Part shown: one piece after another, positions 33,801-52,009 of the stretch | Numbering within the stretch: the first letter of the stretch is position 1 | How the letters are laid out: each line of letters opens with the position of its first letter | Source of the DNA: Streptomyces spectabilis | Lineage (GTDB): Bacteria; Actinomycetota; Actinomycetes; Streptomycetales; Streptomycetaceae | Assembly (NCBI RefSeq): GCF_008704795.1 | Contig: NZ_CP023690.1 | Span: 7,946,501-8,010,500, forward strand | Length of the DNA: 64,000 nucleotides | Reading direction: 5' to 3' | Translations under genes and position numbers: made by a program | The notes under the pieces: generated by a model | Told to the model about the DNA's origin: nothing | The model's database searches: none | The model's input: only the letters and a program-made list of their open reading frames with translations

Positions 33801-36646
33801 TCGACTGGACGGAGGCCTTCCGGCACGCCGCGCCGCGCCCGGCGGACGTACCGACGTACGCCTTCCAGCGGCGCCGCTACTGGCTGGAGGACGCGGCCCC
33901 GCCCGTGGCGGACGTGGCGGCGGCCGGGCTCGACGGCGTCGACCACCCGCTGCTCGGCGCCGCCGTGCCGCTGGCGGACGGCAGCGGCGGCACGCTCTTC
34001 ACCGGGAGCGTCTCGGCGCGCACGCACCCCTGGCTCGCCGACCACGCCGTCGCGGACGTCCTCGTCGTACCGGGCACCGCGCTCGTGGAGGCCGCCCTGC
34101 ACGCCGGTGCGCAGACGGGCTGCGACGTCCTGGAGGAACTGGTCCTCGAAGCCCCGCTGATCCTGCCCGAACAGGACGCCGTGCGCGTCCAGTTGAGCAT
34201 CGCCGGGCCCGACGCGGCCGGGCGGCGCGACGTCACCCTCTACTCCCGGGCGCACGACGCGGCCGCCGACGAGCCGTGGACCCGGCACGCCGGCGGCACC
34301 CTCGCGCGCGCGGCCCGCCCGGCCACCGCGCAGCCGACGAGCTGGCCGCCCGCCGGGGCCGAGGAGGTCGAACTCGACGACTGCTACCGCGAGCTGGCCA
34401 AGGCGGGGCTCCACTACGGCGCCGCCTTCCAGGGACTGCGGCGCTGCTGGCGCCTCGACGACGAGCTCTGCGCGGAGGTCGAACTCCCCGAGGCCGCGGG
34501 CGGCACCGACCGCTACGGCCTGCACCCCGCCCTGTTCGACGCCGCGCTGCACGCGGCGGCCCTGCCCGGCGGGCCCGGCGCGGCCGACGGCGGCGCCCCG
34601 ACCCGGCTGCCGTTCTCCTGGACCGGTGTCACCCTGCACGCCACCGGCGCCGCCCGGCTCCGGGCCCGCATCCGCCGCACCGAGCCCGACGCGCTGTCCC
34701 TCACCGCGACCGACCCCGCGGGACGCCCGGTCGTGACGGTCGACGCCCTCGGCATGCGCCCGGTGACCGCCGAGGCCCTGCGCCGGGCCGCGGCCCTGTC
34801 CGACGCCTCGCTGCTGCGCCTGGAGTGGCGGCCGGGGCCGCTGCCCGCCCCCGGCGCGCCCGGGGCCTCGCGCTGGGCCTGGATCGGGCCCGGTGGCACC
34901 GACGCGGACGCCGCCCTCGCCGCGTGCGGCGTCGTCCGCACCGCCCACCCCGACGTGGCGGCGCTGCGCGCCGAGACGGCCGCGGGCGCCGCCGCGCCCG
35001 ACGTCGTCGTCCTCGCGGAGCCCGCCACGGCCGACGGCGCCGACCTGGCCGCGGCCGCGCACCGGGCCGTGCACCGGGTCCTGACCGCCGTGCGGGACTG
35101 GTCGGCCGACGACCGGCTCGCGCACACACGCCTGGTCGTCCTCACCCGGAACGCGGTCGCGGCGGCCCTCTCGGAGGCCCCCTCGGCGGCACCCGACCCC
35201 GCCCTGGCCGCCGTCTGGGGCCTGGTGCGCTCCGCGCAGTCGGAGCACCCCGGCCGCATCACTCTGGTGGACCTCGACGGCACGGCCGCCTCCCTGGCCG
35301 CGCTGCCCGCCGCCGCGGACGGCGCACAGGACCAGCTCGCCGTGCGCGCAGGGGCCCTGCTGACCCCGCACCTCGCGCGCGTCCCCGCACCGGCGCGCCC
35401 CGGCGACGCACCGGCGTGGCGCACGGACGGCACCGTCCTGGTCACGGGCGGCCTCGGCACCCTCGGCCAACTCCTGGTCCGGCACCTGGTGGTGACTCAC
35501 GGAGTGCGCCGTCTGACCGTCGTGGCGCGCTCCGGCGCGGCGGGCGCGGACGCGTTCCTGCGGGAGCTGCGCGCCGAAGGCGCCGAACTCCACGTGGTGG
35601 CGGGCGACGCGGGGGACCGCGACGTCCTGGCGGGCGCCCTGGAGTCGATCCCCGCCGACCGCCCGCTGACGGCCGTCGTGCACCTGGCGGGCGTCCTGGA
35701 CGACGGCGTCCTCGCCGCGCAGACGCCGGAGCGCGTCTCCGCCGTGCTGCGCCCCAAGGCGGACGCGGCCTGGCACCTGCACGAGCTGACGGCCGCGGCC
35801 GGCGTGCCGCTGGTGGCGTACTCGTCCGTGTCGAGCGCACTCGGCCCGGCCGGGCAGGCCGGATACGCGGCGGCGAACGCGTTCGTGGACGCCCTGGCCG
35901 CCCGGCGCCACGCCGCGGGCGAACCCGCGCTCGCCCTCGGCTGGGGCCTGTGGGACGCGCGCTCCGGCCTCACCGGCGACCTCGCGGACACCGACGTGCG
36001 CCGCATCGCCCGCTCCGGCGTCAAGCCGCTCTCCAGCGACCAGGGCCTGGCCCTGTTCGACCTGGCCCGCGCCACCGGCGAACCCGTCGTCTTCCCGCTG
36101 CGCCTGGACACCGCGGGCCTGCGCGGCGGCGCCACCGACGACGTGCCGCCCCTGCTGCGCGGGCTCGCCCGCACCCCGGTGCGGCGCGCCACCGCCGAGG
36201 CCGGGGACGCGCCCGGGCAGGAGTCCCTGGCCGAACGGCTCGGGCGCCTGTCCGCGCCCGAGCAGGACGAGCTCCTGCTCGACCTGGTCCGCGGCCATGT
36301 CGCGGCCGTCCTCGGCTACGACGACCCGAGGACCGTCGGCGAGCGGCGCCCCTTCACCGACATCGGCTTCGACTCGCTGCGCGCGCTGCAACTGCGCAAC
36401 CGGCTCGGCGGCGCCACGGGCCTGCGCCTGTCGGCCACGCTCGTCTTCGACTACCCCACGCCGCTGGCCCTCGGGCAGCAGCTGCGCACGCTGCTCGTAC
36501 CGGACGCCGGGGACCAGCCGGTGCCCGCGCCGCGGGCCGACGCCGGGAGCGAGCGGCCGGGCGCGCACGAGGCGGCCCTCGACCGGCTCGGCTCGGCCTC
36601 CCGGGAAGAGGTCTTCGACCTCATCGACGACATGCTCAGCGAGTAG
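30833..36646 (+). CDS. norA-like: Type I PKS, first extension module (degenerate ACP-KS-AT-DH-KR-ACP)
   Basis: PKS1, 1937 aa. Order: ACP-like region (about 15-105) lacking the carrier serine; KS (about 126-545, Cys296 in DTACSSS; first His motif reads DAHGAGT instead of EAHGTGT); AT (about 666-960, Ser758 in GHSQG; YASH motif, so methylmalonyl); DH (about 1038-1246, HAVADVLVVP and DAALH); KR (about 1533-1742, GGLGTLG, LDD so B-type, YAAAN); ACP (Ser1848 in GFDSL). No ER. There is no working loading domain, so the aryl-CoA must be passed directly to the KS. The single KR/DH module resembles AurA/NorA, known to act twice. The C-terminal EVFDLIDDMLSE is a docking tail for PKS2. Translation is coupled to DAHP synthase. 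Confidence 0.92.
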   Translation: MTEEATVERNEGRDRALRRRLTEAGDVERHRLLLDLIRTHAAAALDRGDPAPLDAARAFGAQGVRGRAAARLRERLSEATGVALSATALFDYPTPEGLAAHLCSQVLGEPAAAADDTAPGGGAVDEPIAIVGMGCRLPGEVRSPDDLWHLVHSETDAISEFPRDRGWTVAHDPDPDHVGTTVTRHAGFLYDAADFDADFFGISPGEAVTIDPQHRLLLETAWEAVERARIDPTSLRGSSTGVFVGIMYSEYGARIRHVPPSAEGYRVVGSMPSVASGRLAYALGLEGPAVTVDTACSSSLVSLHLAAQSLRKGECRLALAGGVTVMATPWGYVEFSRQRGLAPDGRCRSFSADATGSSWSEGVGVLLLERLSDAVRNGHRVLAVVRGSAVNQDGASNGLTAPNGPAQQRVIRQALAHAGLTTADVDCVDAHGAGTQLGDPIEAQALLATYGQGRTAEQPLWLGSLKSNIGHTQAAAGVSGVIKMVMAIRHGVLPRSLHISEPTPHVDWGSGAVRLLAGAEPWPDAGRPRRAGVSSFGVGGTNAHVIVEQAAPAPQAPAPAPPAAADEDAPARPLPWLVSGSGGPGLKAQARRIAEFLAADPEAPDADLAYSLATTRAALADRAVVVAADRAEAAARLAALADSADGAYGGQGEHTALGTATARDRVTFVFPGQGSQWPGMAAELMSASPVFRESIEACAASLAPHVDWSLPKVLRGESGAPTLERVDVVQPALFAVMVSLAALWRSFGVEPAAVVGHSQGEIAAAHVAGALSLDDAARVVAVRSRALRVLSGRGGMVSVVAPVDQVRRGLAPWDGAVSVAAVNGPRSVVVSGDSTALDEAMAAFERDGVRVRRIPVDYASHSAQVEEIRDTLVEALSGIRPRPATVPFHSTVSGEPIDTTALDATYWVDNLRHTVQFHRTVGRLLASGHTTYIEMSPHPVLTIGIQETADAAADTVGRDALTVESLRRNEGGVGRFLTAVAEAHAHGVAVDWTEAFRHAAPRPADVPTYAFQRRRYWLEDAAPPVADVAAAGLDGVDHPLLGAAVPLADGSGGTLFTGSVSARTHPWLADHAVADVLVVPGTALVEAALHAGAQTGCDVLEELVLEAPLILPEQDAVRVQLSIAGPDAAGRRDVTLYSRAHDAAADEPWTRHAGGTLARAARPATAQPTSWPPAGAEEVELDDCYRELAKAGLHYGAAFQGLRRCWRLDDELCAEVELPEAAGGTDRYGLHPALFDAALHAAALPGGPGAADGGAPTRLPFSWTGVTLHATGAARLRARIRRTEPDALSLTATDPAGRPVVTVDALGMRPVTAEALRRAAALSDASLLRLEWRPGPLPAPGAPGASRWAWIGPGGTDADAALAACGVVRTAHPDVAALRAETAAGAAAPDVVVLAEPATADGADLAAAAHRAVHRVLTAVRDWSADDRLAHTRLVVLTRNAVAAALSEAPSAAPDPALAAVWGLVRSAQSEHPGRITLVDLDGTAASLAALPAAADGAQDQLAVRAGALLTPHLARVPAPARPGDAPAWRTDGTVLVTGGLGTLGQLLVRHLVVTHGVRRLTVVARSGAAGADAFLRELRAEGAELHVVAGDAGDRDVLAGALESIPADRPLTAVVHLAGVLDDGVLAAQTPERVSAVLRPKADAAWHLHELTAAAGVPLVAYSSVSSALGPAGQAGYAAANAFVDALAARRHAAGEPALALGWGLWDARSGLTGDLADTDVRRIARSGVKPLSSDQGLALFDLARATGEPVVFPLRLDTAGLRGGATDDVPPLLRGLARTPVRRATAEAGDAPGQESLAERLGRLSAPEQDELLLDLVRGHVAAVLGYDDPRTVGERRPFTDIGFDSLRALQLRNRLGGATGLRLSATLVFDYPTPLALGQQLRTLLVPDAGDQPVPAPRADAGSERPGAHEAALDRLGSASREEVFDLIDDMLSE

Positions 36647-36666
36647 GTCCCCGGGGCCCCGCCCGC

Positions 36667-36707
36667 CACGATCCGGTCCCACGATCCGGTCCGCCACGAT
36701 CCGGTCC
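36667..36707. repeat. Three copies of a 13-bp repeat between PKS1 and pabAB
   Basis: CACGATCCGGTCC occurs at 36667, 36680 and 36695 (spacings 13 and 15 nt), 24 nt before the pabAB start. The AGAAGGAAG ribosome site lies between the repeats and the ATG. Confidence 0.85.
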
Positions 36708-36730
36708 GCTCGAACCGAGAAGGAAGCTCG

Positions 36731-38824
36731 ATGCGCGCGCTGTTGATCGACAACTACGACTCCTACACCTACAACCTGTTCCAGCTCCTCGCCCAGGTGT
36801 ACGGCAAGGAACCGACGGTCCTCGTCAACGACGACCCGGCGTGGGCGAAGCACGACCCGGCCGCGTTCGACTGCGTCGTGATCTCACCAGGGCCCGGCCG
36901 CCCCCAGCGCCCCACCGACCTCGGCTTCTGCCAGGAGGTCCTGGACCGCTGGGAGGACGTGCCGGTGCTCGGGGTGTGCCTGGGGCACCAGGCGATCGCC
37001 CACCACTACGGCGGCCGCGTCGAGCCCGGCACGCCCCGGCACGGCCATCTGACCCGGGTCCGCCACGGCGGCGAGGACCTCTTCGACGGCCTGCCCCAGC
37101 GGTTCACCGCGGTGCGCTACCACTCGCTGCGGGTGCTCGAACCCCTGCCCGCCGCGCTGCGGGCCACGGCCTGGGCCGAGGACGGCACCGTCATGGCGCT
37201 GCGCCACCGCACCCTGCCGCGCTGGGGCCTCCAGTTCCACCCGGAGTCCGTCGCGAGCGAGTGGGGCGCCCAGCTCCTGCGCAACTTCGCCGAACTGATA
37301 GGCGGCCACTACGCCGCCGCGCCGCCGGAGCGGGCCAGCTGGTCCCCGCCCCTCGGCGACACCCCCAGCACCCATCTGCGGGCCGTGGTCGAGGTCGTCG
37401 ACCGGGCCGTCGCCACCGAGGCCCTGTTCACCTCGCGGTACGCCGCCAGCACGCACTCCTTCTGGCTGGACAGCAGCGCGCCCGGAGTTGGCCCGGCCCG
37501 GTTCTCCTTCCTCGGCGACGACACGGGCCCGCTCGCCGAGACGCTCACCTACCGCACCGGCGACACCTCGGTGACGGTCCGCGACGCCACCGGCGAACGC
37601 GCCGAGCCCGGCACCATATTCGAGGTGCTCCAGGACCGGCTGCGCACCCGCGGCCTGCCCGCGCCCGACCTGCCCTTCGACCTCAACGGCGGCTACGTCG
37701 GCTACTTCGGCTACGAACTCAAGGGGGAGTGCGGCAGCCCGAACGTCCACAGCGCCGAAACCCCGGACGCCGCCTGGATGTTCGCCGACCGCCTCGTCGC
37801 CGTGGACCACCTGGAGGACAGGACCTACGTCCTGGCCCTGAGCACCGGCGCGGCGGACGCCCTCGACGGCGCCCGCGCCTGGGTGGACGACATGGCGCGC
37901 GAGGTCCGCTCGCTGCCCGACGCGGCCCCCGCCCCGGCCCCGGCACCGGTGTCCGCGGCGCCCTCGGACCGGGCCGTCCTCAGCCGCGACCGCGCCGCGT
38001 ACGTCGAGGACATCGAGGACTGCCTCGACCAGCTGCGCAGCGGCGAGAGCTACGAGATCTGCCTGACCAACCGCGTCCGCCTGCCGCCCCTGAAGGACCC
38101 GCTCGCCTACCACCTGAAGCTCCGCGGCCTCAACCCCGCGCCGTACGCCGCCTATCTGCGCCTCGGCGACGTCAGCGTCGTCTGCTCGTCCCCGGAGCGG
38201 TTCCTGCGCGTCGAGCGCGACGGCACGGTGGAGAGCAAGCCCATCAAGGGCACGGCCCCCCGGGGCGCGGACCCGGTGAGCGACGAGGCGCTGCGCCGCT
38301 CCCTGGCCGCGTCGGCCAAGACCAGGGCCGAGAACCTCATGATCGTGGACCTGCTCCGCAACGACCTCGGCCGGGTCTGCGAGGTGGGCTCCGTCGGCGT
38401 CCCCGCGTACATGGTCACCGAGTCGTACGCGACGGTGCACCAGCTCGTCACGACGGTCCGCGGCCGCCTGCGGCACGACGTGGACCCCGTCGCCTGCGTC
38501 CGCGCCTGCTTCCCCGGCGGCTCGATGACCGGCGCTCCGAAGCTGCGGACGATGGCCATCATCGACCGCCTCGAACAGGAGGCCCGCGGCATCTACTCGG
38601 GCACCATCGGCTACTTCGGGCTCTGCGGCGGCGCGGACCTCAACATCGTGATCCGCACGGCGGTGACCTCCGCCTCCGGCACCGTCATCGGCGCGGGCGG
38701 CGCGATCGTCCTCGACTCCGACCCGGACGACGAGTTCGACGAGGTGCTCCTCAAGGGCCACGCCCTGGTGCGGGCGCACGCGCAGCTCGACGCGGCAGGC
38801 GAGCCGGAGCGGAGCACGCCGTGA
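36731..38824 (+). CDS. pabAB: Aminodeoxychorismate synthase, fused glutaminase-synthase
   Basis: A 697-aa fusion making 4-amino-4-deoxychorismate from chorismate and glutamine. The N-terminal glutamine amidotransferase (about 1-200) has LLIDNYDSYTYNLFQLL, the nucleophile Cys83 in GVCLGHQ and QFHPES. The chorismate domain (about 410-690) has SPERFLRV, LLRNDLGRVC, FPGGSMTGAPK and the diagnostic PIKGT (Lys506). Lys here marks aminodeoxychorismate synthase; anthranilate synthases have PIAGT. The gene following is an aminodeoxychorismate lyase (GTGA overlap), so together they supply p-aminobenzoate. Such fused enzymes are typical of pABA-primed antibiotic clusters; AurG is the aureothin counterpart. 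Confidence 0.95.
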   Translation: MRALLIDNYDSYTYNLFQLLAQVYGKEPTVLVNDDPAWAKHDPAAFDCVVISPGPGRPQRPTDLGFCQEVLDRWEDVPVLGVCLGHQAIAHHYGGRVEPGTPRHGHLTRVRHGGEDLFDGLPQRFTAVRYHSLRVLEPLPAALRATAWAEDGTVMALRHRTLPRWGLQFHPESVASEWGAQLLRNFAELIGGHYAAAPPERASWSPPLGDTPSTHLRAVVEVVDRAVATEALFTSRYAASTHSFWLDSSAPGVGPARFSFLGDDTGPLAETLTYRTGDTSVTVRDATGERAEPGTIFEVLQDRLRTRGLPAPDLPFDLNGGYVGYFGYELKGECGSPNVHSAETPDAAWMFADRLVAVDHLEDRTYVLALSTGAADALDGARAWVDDMAREVRSLPDAAPAPAPAPVSAAPSDRAVLSRDRAAYVEDIEDCLDQLRSGESYEICLTNRVRLPPLKDPLAYHLKLRGLNPAPYAAYLRLGDVSVVCSSPERFLRVERDGTVESKPIKGTAPRGADPVSDEALRRSLAASAKTRAENLMIVDLLRNDLGRVCEVGSVGVPAYMVTESYATVHQLVTTVRGRLRHDVDPVACVRACFPGGSMTGAPKLRTMAIIDRLEQEARGIYSGTIGYFGLCGGADLNIVIRTAVTSASGTVIGAGGAIVLDSDPDDEFDEVLLKGHALVRAHAQLDAAGEPERSTP

Positions 38825-39687
38825 CGGGCCCGCGCCCCGCCGCCCCGGCCGCCGCGCCCCGGCCGCCCGCGGCCGTCACCCGCCTCGACGGCAGCCCGGC
38901 GGCCCCCGGCGACCTGGCCGCCCTCGCCCTGTACAACTACGGCCACTTCACCACCCTGCGCGTCGAACGGGGCCGCGTCCGCGGGCTCGGCCTGCATCTG
39001 CGGCGCCTCGCCGACGACTGCCGCACGCTCTTCGGCACGGACCCGGACACCGCGACCGGCCTCACCGACGGCGTCCGGGCGGCGCTGCGGCGCGTCGCCC
39101 GCGCGCACGAGGCGCCCCTGACGGTGCGCGTGACCGTGTGCGCGACGGACACGACCCTCGAAGGACCCGGCACGGCCGCCCCGACCGCGCTGCTCAGCAC
39201 GCGGCCCGCGGCCGCCGCCGCGCCGCCACCGCTGCGGCTGACCGCTGCCACGTACGTACGGGACCTGCCGGAGGTGAAGCACACCGGTCTGTTCGGCACG
39301 CTGCGCCTGCGCGCGGACGTCCGGCGGCGCGGCTTCGACGACGCCCTGCTGCTCGACCACGACGACCACGTCCTGGAGGGCACCACCTGGAACGTCTGCT
39401 TCTGGGACGGGACCCGGCTGCTGTGGCCCCGGGGCCGCGCGCTGCCGGGGGTGACCGCGCGCCTGCTGCGGGACGCCGCCGCGGGGGCGGGCGTACCGGT
39501 CGGTGACGCGCCCCTCACCCGGGCCGGACTCGGCTCGCTGCGCGCCGCGTTCGCGACCAACGCGGCCTTCGGGGTGCGCCCCGTGGCCTGTGTCGACGAC
39601 GTGGCCTTCGCCGGGGACCCGGACGTCACCGCCCTGACCGCCACGCTCACCGAACGGTACGCCGACGTGCCCGGCGAACCCCTGTGA
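38821..39687 (+). CDS. pabC: Aminodeoxychorismate lyase-like class IV aminotransferase
   Basis: A 288-aa PLP enzyme of fold type IV. The likely PLP lysine is in LPEVKHTGLFG, followed by RRGFDDALLLDHDDHVLEGTTWNVCFWDG (the E-G-T-T-x-N motif of the family) and LPGVTARLLRDAA. It should release pyruvate from aminodeoxychorismate to give p-aminobenzoate. The GTG start overlaps the pabAB stop by 4 nt. The first about 25 residues are Pro/Ala-rich and probably disordered. A branched-chain aminotransferase is an alternative by family, but the context makes the lyase role much more likely. Confidence 0.9.
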   Translation: MTGPRPAAPAAAPRPPAAVTRLDGSPAAPGDLAALALYNYGHFTTLRVERGRVRGLGLHLRRLADDCRTLFGTDPDTATGLTDGVRAALRRVARAHEAPLTVRVTVCATDTTLEGPGTAAPTALLSTRPAAAAAPPPLRLTAATYVRDLPEVKHTGLFGTLRLRADVRRRGFDDALLLDHDDHVLEGTTWNVCFWDGTRLLWPRGRALPGVTARLLRDAAAGAGVPVGDAPLTRAGLGSLRAAFATNAAFGVRPVACVDDVAFAGDPDVTALTATLTERYADVPGEPL

Positions 39688-39699
39688 CGAGCGCCCCTT

Positions 39700-39749
39700 C
39701 CAAGATCCAAGTCGGCTTCAAGAAGGCACCAAGAGCCGCTGCGCAGAAT
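39700..39749 (+). promoter_or_regulatory. SARP operator and promoter, site B
   Basis: CCAAG (39707), TCAAG (39718) and CCAAG (39729) lie 11 bp apart, with an extra CCAAG at 39700. A -10-like CAGAAT (39744-39749) follows 8 nt after the last heptamer. The heptamers CCAAGTC, TCAAGAA and CCAAGAG match those of site A except one base. It faces the P450 gene (ATG 39833), leaving a leader of about 77 nt. Confidence 0.87.
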
Positions 39750-39832
39750 GCGGAGCGGCAGCGCGCCTCCTCCTCGAAAAGCGCCCCTCTCCGCGAAGCG
39801 CCCCTCCCGAACTCCCGAGAAGAGGACCGAGC

Positions 39833-41062
39833 ATGACGACCGTCGAAGAGACCGAGACAGCCTGGGAGAACCTGCCGTTCCTGGACATCACCGATCCGGC
39901 GTTCGTCTGGGACTCCGCCGAGGTCGCCGAGGCCAGGGAGCGCTCCTGGATCGCGGGCACCCCCCTCGGCCTGCTGGTGCTCCGCTACGCCGAGGCGCAC
40001 AGCCTGTCCCGTGACCCGCGCCTGGTCTCCGGCTTCCGCGAGGTCGTCGACCTCGTCGGGCCCTCCGAAGGCCTGGTGCGCGAGTTCATGCGCGACTTCA
40101 TGCAGAGCCTCGAAGGCCCCGACCACCGCCGACTGCGCGGCCTGGTCACGCACGGGTTCACCTCCCGCCGCATCAACGCCCTGAAGCCGTTCATCCGCGC
40201 CACCGCCGAGCGCCTCGCCGACGAACTCGCGGCCGCCGGGGGCGCGTGCGAGTTCGTGGACGCCTACGCCGATCCGCTGCCCGCCGCCGTGGTGTGCGAG
40301 ATGCTCGGCTTCCCGCCGGAGGACCACGCCGTCGTCGGCCGCTGGTGCAAGAACACCAACCTGGTCCTCGCGCTCGGCCCCGACCAGAGCCGCGTGAGCG
40401 AGGTGGAAGAGGGCCTCGCGGGCATGTACGGCTACTTCGAGAAGGTCGTGCGGAAGCTCAAGGAGAACCCCGGAGACGACCTGTTCTCCGACATCCTGCG
40501 CGCCCAGCGGGAGGACGACGCGCTCGACGACCGCGAGCTGCGCACCCTGATCGCGACCCTGCTGGTCGCCGGGTACCAGACCACGAGCCACCAGCTCGGC
40601 CACGCCATGGTGGCGTTCTCCGAGCACCCCGAGCAGTGGGCGCTGCTGCGCGAGCGGCCCGAACTCGCGCCCCAGGCGGTCGAGGAGGTGCTGCGCTGGT
40701 GCCCGACCACGACCGTGGTCGCCACCAAGGCGGCGGCCGAGACCTTCACCTTCAACGACCTGCTCATCCCGGCCGGAACCCCGGTGTGGCTGTGCGCGCA
40801 CTCCGCTCAGCGCGACCCGCTGGTGTTCGAGGACGGCGACCGCTTCGACATCACCGTCGAGCGCAAGCCGGGCACCCTGGCCTTCGGCGGCGGCACGCAC
40901 TTCTGCCTGGGCGCGGCCCTCGCCCGCCTCGAAATGGCCGAGGCGCTCGTGGCGTTGACGGCCCGCCTCGACGCGCCCCGGGTGACCGGGCCGATCACCT
41001 GGCGGCCCTCGACCGGCGTGTCCGGGCCCGACGCACTGCCGCTGCGCTTCGGCGCCGCGTGA
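39833..41062 (+). CDS. aurH-like: Cytochrome P450, AurH/NorH-type
   Basis: A 409-aa bacterial class I P450. The oxygen-activating I helix reads LLVAGYQTTSHQ, the K-helix ExxR is EEVLR, and the haem loop is FGGGTHFCLGAALAR with ligand Cys358. In aureothin and neoaureothin assembly the matching P450 hydroxylates the polyketide twice and closes the tetrahydrofuran ring. The cluster content here leads me to infer the same role, which is not proven by motifs alone. It is the first gene of the transcript from SARP site B and is followed after 66 nt by PKS2. Ferredoxin and reductase are not encoded in the window. Confidence 0.9.
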   Translation: MTTVEETETAWENLPFLDITDPAFVWDSAEVAEARERSWIAGTPLGLLVLRYAEAHSLSRDPRLVSGFREVVDLVGPSEGLVREFMRDFMQSLEGPDHRRLRGLVTHGFTSRRINALKPFIRATAERLADELAAAGGACEFVDAYADPLPAAVVCEMLGFPPEDHAVVGRWCKNTNLVLALGPDQSRVSEVEEGLAGMYGYFEKVVRKLKENPGDDLFSDILRAQREDDALDDRELRTLIATLLVAGYQTTSHQLGHAMVAFSEHPEQWALLRERPELAPQAVEEVLRWCPTTTVVATKAAAETFTFNDLLIPAGTPVWLCAHSAQRDPLVFEDGDRFDITVERKPGTLAFGGGTHFCLGAALARLEMAEALVALTARLDAPRVTGPITWRPSTGVSGPDALPLRFGAA

Positions 41063-41128
41063 CCAGAGGGGTCGACCCTTCGGGCCCATGAGGTCCGACA
41101 TCACTCCGGGAAGGGCAGCACGTTCGAC

Positions 41129-51995
<10,867 letters not shown>

Positions 51996-52009
<14 letters not shown>

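Noticed and set aside
33980..34120. Asp in place of Gly in HxxxGxxxxP as a sign of an inactive DH in PKS1
   Set aside because: HxxxDxxxxP is common in working DH domains, and the second motif (DAALH) is intact. The two PKS2 DH domains show the same kind of change.
31142..36853. Very long open frames on the minus strand opposite PKS and other genes
   Set aside because: They mirror the GC-rich third positions of the true genes, have no domain similarity and no ribosome sites. They are compositional shadows.
25780..41062. Candicidin/FR-008-type pABA-primed polyene macrolide cluster
   Set aside because: There is no CoA-ligase-ACP loading domain, the AT domains are mostly methylmalonyl instead of malonyl, an AurF-type N-oxygenase is present, and sugar genes are absent.
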